From the NCBI GenBank assembly GCA_964509425.1, contig CAZDWZ010000027.1, positions 1-44,071 on the forward strand: a stretch of DNA of 44,071 nt, in the 5' to 3' direction. Under the pieces are notes generated by a model, which saw only the letters and a list, made by a program, of their open reading frames with translations, ran no database searches and was not told where the DNA came from. This document shows, one piece after another, positions 7,991-16,104 of this stretch. The position numbers and the translations under genes were made by a program. Position 1 is the stretch's first letter. Each line of letters opens with the position of its first letter. The DNA comes from CAZDWZ01 sp964509425 (lineage in GTDB: Bacteria > Bdellovibrionota_C > UBA2361 > SZUA-149 > CAZDWZ01).

Positions 7991-9163
7991 ATGAACGCAT
8001 CGATCACTCTCGGCGACCCCGACTTCCGAGAAGCTCTAAAGGAATCACTCGAGCCTCGAATTAATTATCTCTGTCGAGACGAAAAATTTCCAAAAGCAAT
8101 TTATTCCGACGCTACATTCATAATTGAAGTCTTCGATGTCCTTTTTTGGGCAAGTCTCACCCGAGAAGAAGGGAGAGAGATGAAGGGTGCCGTCTGCCTT
8201 TGTTCTCGTGATGAAGTAAACGATTTTCAGGAACTTGCTTTGCCTGAGCCTTTCGAGTTGGAAGCGGTCGTCCAGCTAGTCTGCGCCGCACCAGCAGAGC
8301 TGCTGGGAATCGAGCTTGGCGTAAATGGTAAACTGCAAATCTGGGGTCTAGTTCGCAAACCGCCGGAATTTGGCGTCTTCATGAAAATTCAGAGGCCGGG
8401 CACAGTTTATGTTTTTACTGAATTTGGTCCGGATACACCTAGCCTTCACGCAATGATTCACAAAGGCCGTTTAATTATTCCAAACGATCCGACTCCAGAG
8501 AAATTCAGAGACATTGTTAGCATTGCCTTCAAGAAAGCCGAAGAAAAATGGCACGCCGGCTACATACAGCAAATCATTTCCGCGATGTGTACGCACAAAC
8601 ACGGCGGAACACTCGTTATTCTTCCGCCTCAAAGCGAACCCATCGCAGGTATGGACATTCGTTTCAAGTTCGCCGATGGCACAGAAGTTCTTGCAAAAGA
8701 CATTAAAACTTTGCAAGGAGCTTACGATTCCACCAACACCCCAGACGCTCCTAGCGATCAAAAAGAACTCGCCAGAGCGATTTTTAACTACACAAAATCT
8801 CGAATTCGAGGAGCTCTAGACCGGATTGGTCAATTAACTGCGCTGGACGGCGCGGTCATTATGGCCGACGACTTTACGGTCTACGGATTTGGAGCAAAAC
8901 TTCGAGCGGGTAATTCAGAGGATTTTGCAATTAGTATTTTTGAACCGCTATTCGGCGACCAAATTTCTGAGACCTCGTTATCTAAGATAGGAGGAACGCG
9001 CCACCAATCTGCCGCGAAGTTTGTCCACGAGTATCACAACGCAGTTATATTTGTCGCTTCTCAAGACGGCGGACTGACGATGTTCGGATGGAATCACGAT
9101 TCGGTTCATCCAAATAGGGTGTTCGCTATAAGGGGCTTGGAGCATTATGGTGCGTTCTTGTGA
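7991..9163 (+). CDS. DAC-type (DisA_N-like) diadenylate cyclase-like protein (390 aa)
   Basis: The C-terminal part has both hallmark motifs of the DAC domain: DGA at 286-288 (followed by VYGFGAKL) and GTRHQSA at 335-341, then AVIFVASQDGGL. DAC enzymes join two ATP to make cyclic di-AMP. The canonical RHR triplet is RHQ here, so activity needs testing. The N-terminal half (ASLTREEGREMKG at 54-66, HGGTLVILP at 204-212) resembles the uncharacterised sensor domains that precede DAC in the DACNV-type proteins, from my recollection of that family. AGAGG precedes the ATG by about 9 bases. A trypsin-like protease gene starts 31 bases after the stop, so the two are probably an operon. Confidence 0.8.
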   Translation: MNASITLGDPDFREALKESLEPRINYLCRDEKFPKAIYSDATFIIEVFDVLFWASLTREEGREMKGAVCLCSRDEVNDFQELALPEPFELEAVVQLVCAAPAELLGIELGVNGKLQIWGLVRKPPEFGVFMKIQRPGTVYVFTEFGPDTPSLHAMIHKGRLIIPNDPTPEKFRDIVSIAFKKAEEKWHAGYIQQIISAMCTHKHGGTLVILPPQSEPIAGMDIRFKFADGTEVLAKDIKTLQGAYDSTNTPDAPSDQKELARAIFNYTKSRIRGALDRIGQLTALDGAVIMADDFTVYGFGAKLRAGNSEDFAISIFEPLFGDQISETSLSKIGGTRHQSAAKFVHEYHNAVIFVASQDGGLTMFGWNHDSVHPNRVFAIRGLEHYGAFL

Positions 9164-9194
9164 CCATCAAAAATCATAACTCGGTCTACTCAGA

Positions 9195-10211
9195 ATGACG
9201 AGAGATTGGAAAAAGCCGAAACCTCGCCCAAGCACAGAATCTGCGGATTGGCTATATTATTCCGCCATTGAAGCAAGTCGAGATATACTTCCCTTCCGAG
9301 AGTGCGTTCCGTGTGTGGCCTCGGAGGGAAAGCACGGCACCAATCTGAGATGTCCTTTCTCAGCGCTGTTTGCAATGACACCAAGGAACGATGTGGGACG
9401 ACAGAGCATAGAGGTAATTGGGACGTGTATATACCTTTTCTTTGACGGCGATCCTTACGTTGTAACAGCGGCCCATTGCGTCGATGGAGTTATTGAAAGC
9501 GGAAAGAAAGTGGTTTTCTATACTGAGCGTCATCCAAGTGAATTTCTTACAAAGTGCTACTGCACCTCGATTCCAGATGGAGGAGTGAGAGACGACGATC
9601 GAATCGATATCTGCATTTATCCGGTAGGGAGCGAGCAATTTACGAGACTAAACTCGCTACATCGCTTTCTCGAGGAAGATGAGGTCGATTGGGACCCCAA
9701 TCTCGACGAGTCCTCAACATATGTCGCTTTCGGATTTCCGGTTCATCAAAATCCAGAATTGATTTCGAACGAAGTAGATCTTCACATTTCAATTCCCATT
9801 CTTCTGTCGTTGGTAGCAGGAGAACACAAAGAGGAATTCTATTCGAAGAACAAGAGCCGGGGCTACAACAGGAAGGACCATATCTGTTTGGATGTCAACA
9901 AAAACAAGCTCTTCGACCTGAAAAATGACACCAAGCGGGGAAAGGCTACCAAACTGCCCGATCTTCGAGGGATGAGCGGAGGGCCTGTATTCTCTGTCAG
10001 TGTTGGCTTGAATACTACGAAAATTTTTACGCCTTTGACTCGACCGTCGTCGAGTTCCAAGCTGGTAGGAATGGTGATCGAGTATCCGGAGAATCTTGTA
10101 GCAGGTAAAAGTTTGATCGGTATACGAACAGCTTGGATAAGAGAGATTCTCTCTAAAGAGGGAAGGTCGTTGATCGAAACCATACCGCAATCGAGAAGGT
10201 ATACTCGTTGA
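9195..10211 (+). CDS. Trypsin-like serine protease (338 aa)
   Basis: All three members of the chymotrypsin-type triad can be placed: H94 in VVTAAHC, D138 in DRIDICIY and S261 in GMSGGPVF. The spacing is normal for a bacterial trypsin-like peptidase (S1C or similar). There is no signal peptide, so it probably works in the cytoplasm, unlike Deg proteases; no PDZ domain is visible. About 70 unrecognised residues precede the protease fold. It lies 31 bases after the DAC-type gene on the same strand. Cytoplasmic trypsin-like domains serve as effectors in several bacterial conflict systems, so a signal-activated protease is a reasonable hypothesis. Confidence 0.82.
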   Translation: MTRDWKKPKPRPSTESADWLYYSAIEASRDILPFRECVPCVASEGKHGTNLRCPFSALFAMTPRNDVGRQSIEVIGTCIYLFFDGDPYVVTAAHCVDGVIESGKKVVFYTERHPSEFLTKCYCTSIPDGGVRDDDRIDICIYPVGSEQFTRLNSLHRFLEEDEVDWDPNLDESSTYVAFGFPVHQNPELISNEVDLHISIPILLSLVAGEHKEEFYSKNKSRGYNRKDHICLDVNKNKLFDLKNDTKRGKATKLPDLRGMSGGPVFSVSVGLNTTKIFTPLTRPSSSSKLVGMVIEYPENLVAGKSLIGIRTAWIREILSKEGRSLIETIPQSRRYTR

Positions 10212-10221
10212 CGCTTACGTT

Positions 10222-10582
10222 GCGGATCTTCATATCTTCAGGGCGTCCGAAAAGCTCTGCACGAAGGATGGCTCCAGGAGCTTGAAACGTTGAGTTTATC
10301 TTCGGCGACTTGGTGCGACTGCGCGATTAGATCGTCGAGAGCATACGCGATCGAGGGAGTTTATCGACGAGATGCGTTTCCGTAAGATCGGCGTGAATGG
10401 GGTTCCGCCGCTAGATGAGCGCTGCTCTCCTGTTCCTCTCAACCTCACGGCGTCCGATATGGTATTTATTTTTGCTTTGAAATCACTCTTCGCCCGGACT
10501 CGAGAAAACTCTGGACCGAGTTAGTCGATTAATGAAAATTGGATGATACGTTGATTTTTAGATATCAGATGCGCTGAGGATA
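10222..10582. repeat. Solo RAYT 3' arm followed by a REP doublet (REPIN-like)
   Basis: A diverged REP at 10233-10252 opens a stretch (to about 10440) matching the non-coding arm that follows the RAYT genes (TTGAAACGTTGA, CGACGAGATGCGTTT, GGGGTTCCGCCGCT). No transposase sequence follows. A REP half (GGCGTCCGATA) at 10449 and an inverted REP at 10563-10582 then bracket about 100 bases that recur at 34540-34650 (AAACTCTGGAC, GTCGATTRATTAA). This is a non-autonomous derivative of the RAYT system. No gene lies between 10212 and 10740. Confidence 0.75.
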
Positions 10583-10740
10583 CGATAACCATCAGGCAGT
10601 ACGGGGTACTTCCCGAGCGACTCTCGCCAAAATAACTCGGTATCAGTCTACGTCTTTAAATCCGTTGTTGAATGTCGCAGACGATGTTTGTATGAAGACG
10701 CGTTTAGACGTCAAAACTTGCTCTGGCGTCTGGCCCGCGG

Positions 10741-11097
10741 ATGGAAAACTACAATACGGAAATGGCGAATATGGAAGACTACACTGATTACGATGTCGAC
10801 GGTCTGATTCGGCAAACAGCGGCGCAGTTAGGAATCTCCGGATTTCATCCAAAGAGCGGAAAGTCAGCGAAAGATCTCTTTGTCGAAATTGAGTCTTGCT
10901 GTCCGCAAGCCGCCGAAATAATCCTCACGCAGGTTTTTGAGAAGGATAAGCTGAACGTGTATCTGGAATATGCTCCTAATGTGGTCCACCGCGATGGATC
11001 AATATTCATCGAGGATAGTGAAGAGTTCAAAGCCTTTTGGAAAAAGATTTCCGATTTGTATCCGAAACTTCAATCCGCGGTCGCTGCATGTCGGTAG
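10741..11097 (+). CDS. Small acidic hypothetical protein (118 aa)
   Basis: I do not recognise it. The N-terminus is Tyr/Asp/Glu-rich (MENYNTEMANMEDYTDYDVD) and the rest is predicted soluble and mixed helix/strand. No strong ribosome binding site precedes the ATG; internal ATGs at 10762 or 10771 are alternatives. It stands alone between two repeat-rich gaps. Confidence 0.5.
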   Translation: MENYNTEMANMEDYTDYDVDGLIRQTAAQLGISGFHPKSGKSAKDLFVEIESCCPQAAEIILTQVFEKDKLNVYLEYAPNVVHRDGSIFIEDSEEFKAFWKKISDLYPKLQSAVAACR

Positions 11098-11128
11098 CTC
11101 AATCCTGATCGAGACCTAAGAATTCTCA

Positions 11129-11400
11129 AACACTGACCCTACTCTCAAATTGTAGACACGGAGCTAAGGAGGTAAAACGGCGAAAGAGAGGGGGTCGAGA
11201 TGAAACAAGAGAAAGCCAAGAAGGGACGTAGGAACTTCAGGAAGGAGTTCAAAGAGGAGGCCTCCGTCATTTAGAGGCGGGCGAGATAAGCGCGACGGAG
11301 CTCGCACGTAAGCTGGGAATGCCGCGTGAAACGCCTTGAGCGATCGCTTCAAGGCGGAAAACAAGCTGAAAATTGAGGAAGAAGGAACGAGGTCTTCTTT
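11129..11400 (+). pseudogene. IS3-type orfA transposase relic
   Basis: After CACTGACCC at 11131 a reading frame from 11201 gives KGRRNFRKEFKEEASVI and then a stop. In another frame the text continues as GEISATELARKLGMPRE. Together these match the helix-turn-helix orfA protein of IS3-type elements (YSxEFKxEAV...SxxELARxLGV). Frameshifts and stops make it non-functional, and no orfB follows. A related, more decayed copy starts at 19073, and a shared tail (CTTGAGCGATCGCxTCAAGGCGGAAAA) recurs at 28118. Confidence 0.7.
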
Positions 11401-11634
11401 TCTTTGGTACCGTCTTCATCTCGAGTAGAATAAGGCGGGTTTTGTTGCTTTTGAACTCTTTGGCGGTCTAACTAGATAAGATCTCTTGTTTTTCCGCTTG
11501 ATATATTTAGGTGGCCCCCTTTGCAGCGCTCCCGTATGTGATTAGATTAGGAACGCAGTCTTAACCGATTAGACGGTCAGAGCAGGGTTTAGGGCGCTTC
11601 TTTACACCCGTCACAACATCAAAATTGCTTAACG
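11401..11634. other. Non-coding gap
   Basis: It holds one half-site of the GGTACCGGGTTCATCTTGAGTAG repeat (11406-11432) and otherwise no gene, RNA or terminator that I can identify. Confidence 0.5.
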
Positions 11635-12399
11635 TTGGGTTCAAAGTTTCAGCGGATAGCGGATGGCCAAGTGAGAGTTCAAGATTTCTATTTAAATTCA
11701 TTACAGTGCACAGTTTTCACGGAAGGTCCGTTGCAGGATCCGCCCGCTAAGGTACTGCGAACCGTCCTTTCGCGTTTTGGAGAACGGTTCAACGGCGAGC
11801 TTCAGGCTATCCCGCTTCCGGATGACGCACCGCAACATCTGCCGCGAGTTTCGATGACTAGCTCGGATGAAGCTTGGAAAATGCAAGCTTCTCCAAGTCG
11901 CATCGATATATTTTGGAATGCGACAATTGAGCGCTTGCGAGAGAATGTTCCGCTCAGAACCCCTTATTCGAGTGCTTTCGAAGTAATCAACGCCCTAATT
12001 ACCGAGCACTCCATTTCGCCCGCTCGGGCCGCGATGGTGGCAAAGCGCGTTAGTTTTGTCGAGCGACCAGCCGAGGTTTTGCTCGAGTATTTTTGCAAAC
12101 CAGAATTGCGTGCTAACGACGGGCCGCTGAGGCGATCAGACACATTCGAATTACACAATCACAAGCGTTTTTCGCTCGAACCGGTTGGAGTTGTGGTGAA
12201 CAGCTGGATGCGATGCAAGACTGCGGAAATTGCAGGAACAGGCGAATTGGTTGCCTTAGTAGAGCAAGATATCAATAGTCTTGTCGAGAATATCGCATCC
12301 CAAAGATTCACGAGTGAGTCTCTTCAGGCTTTTTTTGAGAGCGCTTCGTTGCAGCTGGACGCCACATTAGCATTATATTTTCCAGGCAGCTCGTCATGA
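11635..12399 (+). CDS. Hypothetical protein, first gene of a three-gene operon (254 aa)
   Basis: I do not recognise the family. The only starts are TTG at 11635 or GTG at 11671; no ribosome binding site is clear, so the N-terminus is uncertain. The protein is soluble with a strand-rich first half (LQCTVFTEG, PRVSMTSSDEAWKMQASPSRIDIFW) and a helical second half (SESLQAFFESASLQLDAT). Its stop overlaps the next ATG (ATGA), so the two are translationally coupled. The neighbouring nuclease, HEPN and DAC-type genes suggest a defence or regulatory role, but nothing in the protein itself shows it. Confidence 0.7.
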   Translation: MGSKFQRIADGQVRVQDFYLNSLQCTVFTEGPLQDPPAKVLRTVLSRFGERFNGELQAIPLPDDAPQHLPRVSMTSSDEAWKMQASPSRIDIFWNATIERLRENVPLRTPYSSAFEVINALITEHSISPARAAMVAKRVSFVERPAEVLLEYFCKPELRANDGPLRRSDTFELHNHKRFSLEPVGVVVNSWMRCKTAEIAGTGELVALVEQDINSLVENIASQRFTSESLQAFFESASLQLDATLALYFPGSSS

Positions 12400-12947
12400 C
12401 TTTAGTTTCAGGCAGTTTCAAAACGACTTCTGAAGTCAATCAGTCAGGATTATCTTTTCCCTCGGCACGTGCAACCCGCGAATCGGCGAGGCGAATCGCG
12501 CATGTTTGCGAATCTCGCTCTTTGACTGTGAAGATTGAGGATCGTGCGACGAATTCGAATGTTTTGGCTTTCGGCGATGTTTCTTTTCCGGCTGTCGCGC
12601 GAATGATGGGACGCTTGGCGGAATTGTTTTTGAGCGCGGAAGAAGACGATGATGGAATTCCTTTAACGATTTCCTTCGATGCTTTTGAGCGCGCTACGCT
12701 GCTTTTGACTCGTTTGAGTCGTGAAACTCAGGGGTACATGTCAGATGCTGTGGTCGTCGCGACTGATGATCAAGGTGTTCGCATGGAATGGCTATCGTCG
12801 AACGCGGAAGTCTCTATTGTGATTTCTGGACGCGACCCTGCGCGCGATTATGTTTACCGGGCCTTCGGTGGCAGATCGACGTTGGTTCGTGCTGTCGTGC
12901 CAGAGCAATTAGCGCCTTTGCTTCGATATTTGGCTGATTCCCAATAG
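12396..12947 (+). CDS. Hypothetical protein, second gene of the operon (183 aa)
   Basis: Unrecognised. It starts in the overlapping ATGA of the previous gene. The sequence has an acidic stretch (SAEEDDDGIP), then alternating strands (LTISFDAFERATLLLTRLSR, VRMEWLSSNAEVSIVISGRD). No signal peptide or membrane segment. The tight packing with the genes on both sides indicates that the three products act together, possibly as a complex. Confidence 0.7.
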   Translation: MTLVSGSFKTTSEVNQSGLSFPSARATRESARRIAHVCESRSLTVKIEDRATNSNVLAFGDVSFPAVARMMGRLAELFLSAEEDDDGIPLTISFDAFERATLLLTRLSRETQGYMSDAVVVATDDQGVRMEWLSSNAEVSIVISGRDPARDYVYRAFGGRSTLVRAVVPEQLAPLLRYLADSQ

Positions 12948-12964
12948 GAAAGAAAAATATTTCT

Positions 12965-13345
12965 GTGCCCACACCAATCGATTCCACAGAAGATGTTCGG
13001 CGCATGCTTCTCGCCCGAAGACACCTTGATGGTGACCGGCCGTCGAAACAAGCATTTATGCTCAGAGAAAATGAGGAATATTTGTCGGTCGATCGGACTA
13101 CATTGCGAAGCGTCCAGCAAAGCATCGCTCCCTTTGCAAAGGTTCATCAGACTGGACTTTTGAGTGTGGGAGAGATTACCAGAGTCAGCTATCGTAATCA
13201 GGCTTTGCAGGTCGTGAGCCATCCAATCTCCGAAAATGAAGCGCATTGTGGAATTCAAGGCCTGCCCACTTACACTGACGAACTCTTGGGCGCTGAGTTG
13301 GTGGCGAGCCAATTGCTCGGGCTGTATCGAAAAGAGTGGCCTTAG
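12965..13345 (+). CDS. Hypothetical protein, third gene of the operon (126 aa)
   Basis: Unrecognised. It starts with GTG at 12965, with AGGAAAG 12 bases upstream and only 17 bases after the previous stop. The protein is soluble, with charged helices at 8-55 (EDVRRMLLARRHLDGDR) and a C-terminal helix (DELLGAELVASQLLGLYRKEWP). The operon ends here. A RAYT element begins 26 bases later. Confidence 0.65.
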   Translation: MPTPIDSTEDVRRMLLARRHLDGDRPSKQAFMLRENEEYLSVDRTTLRSVQQSIAPFAKVHQTGLLSVGEITRVSYRNQALQVVSHPISENEAHCGIQGLPTYTDELLGAELVASQLLGLYRKEWP

Positions 13346-13370
13346 ATTTAGTTGCCCCTTGTTCTTCTTG

Positions 13371-14684
13371 CTGATCTCCTTATCCTCAGGGCGTCCGATA
13401 AGCTCCACGTGAAAGTTGGCTTGAATCACCGCAAAAATTGAAGATACCTTCGGCAAATTGGTGCGTATCGGCGTCGAATTCGTCGAGCGCGTTCGCGACG
13501 GCGGAGAATTTTCGACGAGATGCGTTTAAAGTTGCGCGGAGGGTAAGGGGTTTCACCGCTCGATGAGCGGAGGAGAGATTCTTGGAGTGCGAGGGGGAGA
13601 GTTTTCGCTTTAGCCAGCGGCAAAGACAGGTGGCCGATATGTTCCCGCCGGAAATTTCACATCAAGCTTGCCCAAACGGTACAGCTTCACCGCGACTTTG
13701 TAGGCTTCGTAGATCGAGAAGTACCACTTCAAGAACAGCTTCTTCGCTTCGGGACATTGGGTAAGAACCAGGGGGCGCTTACTGTCTCTCTTACTCTTCT
13801 TTGTCTTCTTAGGCCGGCTCCCCGGAACGGTCTTAAGTAGTAGCTCGCGAGGGAGAAACCCGAGCCCCTTCGCCTTCCGCTCTTGAACGAGCTCAAGCCT
13901 CCGCTCTTCTCGTTTCTTGAGCATCAGCTTTTTGTAATCGCGCTGCGGCAGGTGCTCGTAGCCGGGAAGCCGCTTGAATTCTAAAACATGCTCGGTCGTA
14001 AAGTCCTCAGGCTTCAGCTTCTTGTTGAAGCGCTTTCGATCTCTGTAGGTCGCCCAATCCACCCAACGGAGAATTCGCTTCCGGCCGTTGATGGCGTCAT
14101 GAAAGGAGTTGTATCCGGGATATTCATCTGGGAATTCGCACAGTCCGTGCTCTACGGCCTGGAGCGAGGAGTAGAGGAAGTATTTTTCAATGTCTTGGGG
14201 CAGGGGAAGCGCCTGCTCTGAGTACCGTCTCTCGAACACTGGACCACCTTCGAATTCGTCAACGAAGTGTCTTACCCCTTCAGCAATCCGGGCGTTGAAG
14301 TCCCGGTAGAACTGACTGCGGTTCAAGTTCGGAAAGAGCGCTACCTCGTGATGATGGTTTCCCATGAGAGAATAAGCATAGATTTCGGCGCCGTACTTTT
14401 CCTGGTATCGCGCGAGGTGCGTGAGGCAATGACTCTCAAGCTTCTTGTTGTTTACGAACCAGAGTCGAGAATTGATGGTTCGCGAGGTGATAAGAGACGA
14501 GTAATCCGCGCACTCAATGCGGAGAGGTTGAGACTGAAATTTGAGAGACATCCGCGCTCCTGGGTTTGGTTGCCAGGAGCACTATCGGCGGAGGTGTCGG
14601 AAGAGTTTCCTGTGGAGAGGGCTTTTTTTGATTCGAATCACTCCGCGAGAGAGTTATCGGACGCATTGAGGATAAGATATCCGG
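13371..14684 (-). mobile_element. RAYT element, family A, intact copy 1
   Basis: The element runs from CTGATCTCCT and a REP (13381-13400) to an inverted REP at 14655-14674. Between the left REP and the transposase stop lies a conserved non-coding arm (about 13401-13609). It includes CGACGAGATGCGTTTAAA and a hairpin CCGCTC-GAT-GAGCGG at 13556-13570. About 100 bases separate the transposase start from the right REP. The same organisation appears at 28874-30177 and 38820-40122. A short IS110-end scrap lies just outside, near 14717. Confidence 0.85.
13610..14551 (-). CDS. REP-associated Y1 (HUH) transposase, family A, intact
   Basis: This 313-residue protein belongs to the IS200-like Y1 transposase superfamily (RAYT type). 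Key residues are visible: MGNHHHEVALF at 63-73 gives the metal-binding H-x-H, and Y127 in YSSLQAVEHGL aligns with the catalytic Tyr of the YIHLNPV motif in known RAYTs. The C-terminal 130 residues are Lys/Arg-rich (RPKKTKKSKRDSKRP), longer than in minimal Y1 enzymes. RAYTs nick and join single-stranded DNA at REP sequences. The gene is flanked by REPs and is nearly identical to the copies at 29111 and 39059. It is likely active or recently active. Confidence 0.88.
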   Translation of the reverse strand: MSLKFQSQPLRIECADYSSLITSRTINSRLWFVNNKKLESHCLTHLARYQEKYGAEIYAYSLMGNHHHEVALFPNLNRSQFYRDFNARIAEGVRHFVDEFEGGPVFERRYSEQALPLPQDIEKYFLYSSLQAVEHGLCEFPDEYPGYNSFHDAINGRKRILRWVDWATYRDRKRFNKKLKPEDFTTEHVLEFKRLPGYEHLPQRDYKKLMLKKREERRLELVQERKAKGLGFLPRELLLKTVPGSRPKKTKKSKRDSKRPLVLTQCPEAKKLFLKWYFSIYEAYKVAVKLYRLGKLDVKFPAGTYRPPVFAAG

Positions 14685-14716
14685 AATACAACTTCTTTCC
14701 TCAAAGTAGTTCACTT

Positions 14717-14738
14717 CCAACACAGCTGCTCTGAGGGT
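14717..14738 (+). repeat. IS110 downstream-end scrap
   Basis: CCAACACAGCTGCTCTGAGG repeats the junction found at the downstream end of the IS110 gene (minus strand of 35458-35480) and at 33271-33291. It joins the IS110 end to GCTCTGAG, the sequence of half a REP. Confidence 0.55.
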
Positions 14739-14819
14739 GTTCAAAACGGATTCGAGCAATTTTTCTACTTCTCATTTTCAACGCAGCCCTTTATCGTGCA
14801 TGGAGATTGAGAGGCAGTC

Positions 14820-15314
14820 GTGGAACCCCATTACGCCGTTATTTTAATAGTCTTATTTGGCATCTGGCTTCTTGCAGGCTTACGATCGGCACGCCCCGAG
14901 TTTCCACCCTTGCCAACCTCTCCCGACGATCCTCTCATGCAGGAAGCATTGGAAAAGGCGCGCGACTCCATTGAAGAATTTCGACGGCGCCTGCAAGAGC
15001 CCCGACAGCATGCCTTGGTGAAGGTCGCCTTCAAGAGCAGTTCTGAGGCAATAGAGCATCATTGGGCCGAAGTCTTAGAAGTCGTCAGCCATGATGAATT
15101 GAAAGTAAGACTCGTTACGCCACCGGTCAGTCATTCAGGTAGATTAGAAAGGGTGCAACATTTCAACTTTCAAGATGTCGAAGATTGGCAGGTGTTCGAC
15201 GCCAAAGGCCATATCTTTGGCGGCTTCTCGCAGCGAGCCATGTTTGCCATAGCTCGCCGAGACGGAGTAAGGCTCTCCAAGAAGCTTTTAGAGCAAGAGA
15301 AACTTTACTTTTAG
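14820..15314 (+). CDS. DUF2314 (YegJ-like) protein with N-terminal membrane anchor
   Basis: The start is GTG with GAGAGG just before. Residues 4-22 (YAVILIVLFGIWLLAGL) form a single membrane helix, and a charged helix follows. Residues 65-160 match DUF2314: HALVKVAFKS, HWAEVLEV, KVRLVTPPV, DVEDWQVFDAKGHIFGG, and AMFAIARRDG. Many DUF2314 proteins are small and lack the anchor. Their biochemical role is unknown. It stands between two repeat elements with no clear operon partner. Confidence 0.78.
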   Translation: MEPHYAVILIVLFGIWLLAGLRSARPEFPPLPTSPDDPLMQEALEKARDSIEEFRRRLQEPRQHALVKVAFKSSSEAIEHHWAEVLEVVSHDELKVRLVTPPVSHSGRLERVQHFNFQDVEDWQVFDAKGHIFGGFSQRAMFAIARRDGVRLSKKLLEQEKLYF

Positions 15315-15322
15315 GGTCTGCG

Positions 15323-15490
15323 CTGATCTTCATATCCTCAGAGCATCCGATATTCCAGTTCCCGGCCGAATATTTCGAAGCCGCAGACAAAGCGTGGAAA
15401 TTATCAAGGATTTATTGCCGATTATTCAAAATCGCCTCTAAATTCGACGGGGCAGAAATGGGAAATCGGATGCTCTGAGGATACGAGATC
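15323..15490. repeat. REP doublet (REPIN-like)
   Basis: A REP at 15333-15352 (TATCCTCAGAGCATCCGATA) faces an inverted REP at 15464-15483 (AATCGGATGCTCTGAGGATA) across about 110 bases without a gene. The two ends share the same variant base (GCATCC and GGATGC), so the pair appears to have moved or evolved as one unit. Confidence 0.75.
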
Positions 15491-15493
15491 CGA

Positions 15494-15560
15494 AACAAGT
15501 TGTCTGAAGAAGTCGCGGATGATTGGATTGTAGCGAATCGCAGAAAGTGTAGCCATAAAC
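15494..15560 (-). pseudogene. IS110 recombinase C-terminal relic
   Basis: On the minus strand this reads TLSAIRYNPIIRDFFRQLVS, matching the C-terminal TLSAIRHNPIIREFFRRLVS of the IS110 gene at 35482-36424. Only about 67 bases remain, directly next to an inverted REP. Confidence 0.7.
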
Positions 15561-15592
15561 GTTATCCTTCGTCTTCGATCGACCTCTAGAAA

Positions 15593-16069
15593 ATGAAAAG
15601 ACGAATCCTAGTTATCTTCGGTAGCCTCATCGCGCTCGTCTCACTTGGCTGGCTTAGTCGCGCGACGCTAAATGTTACGCGAATAGCCGATTTTCAGATT
15701 CGGCAGGTACGTTCGCCAGACGGAAAGTATACTGCCGAGGTATTCCAAAGAATGGATTCTAAACTGGGAGACTCTTCGCAAAGCATGAACGTTTTTGTTT
15801 GGCCGAGTGAAAAATCGAGGGTGTTCTCTCAAGTACAAGTCTTCTGCGGACACTGTTGGCACCGAGCGGAGAGTTCGATCGATACGGGTCCTGTCCCATT
15901 TGAATTTCAATGGACGAGGAAGAACTCGATCGAGATATCATGCCCTCGATTTTTTGCTGTCTATTTGAGGCGGAGCAACGTTCTTGGCATCGAAGTCAGC
16001 TATTCAGGCGATCTAGACCAGACCTGGCAGCCAGGTTGGCTTGAACTTCCAGCAAGCCTGGATGAATAG
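15593..16069 (+). CDS. Membrane-anchored hypothetical protein (158 aa)
   Basis: Residues 3-22 form an N-terminal membrane helix (ILVIFGSLIALVSLGWLS). The rest is strand-rich and probably periplasmic (VRSPDGKYTAEVFQR, then a CGHC pair near residue 85). I do not recognise the family. No good ribosome binding site precedes the ATG. A REP follows at 16085. Confidence 0.62.
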   Translation: MKRRILVIFGSLIALVSLGWLSRATLNVTRIADFQIRQVRSPDGKYTAEVFQRMDSKLGDSSQSMNVFVWPSEKSRVFSQVQVFCGHCWHRAESSIDTGPVPFEFQWTRKNSIEISCPRFFAVYLRRSNVLGIEVSYSGDLDQTWQPGWLELPASLDE

Positions 16070-16084
16070 GATAACTGAACTTCA

Positions 16085-16104
16085 TATCGTTAGAGCGTCC
16101 GATA
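16085..16104 (+). repeat. REP copy with half of the GGTACC repeat
   Basis: TATCGTTAGAGCGTCCGATA is a diverged REP. About 45 bases later TTTGGTACTGGGATCATCTTTAGTAGAA is a half-site of the palindrome at 22750. No gene lies between this and 16275. Confidence 0.6.

Noticed and set aside
13582..14734. Plus-strand frames over the RAYT genes
   Set aside because: They are mirror frames of conserved transposase genes and recur only because the element recurs.
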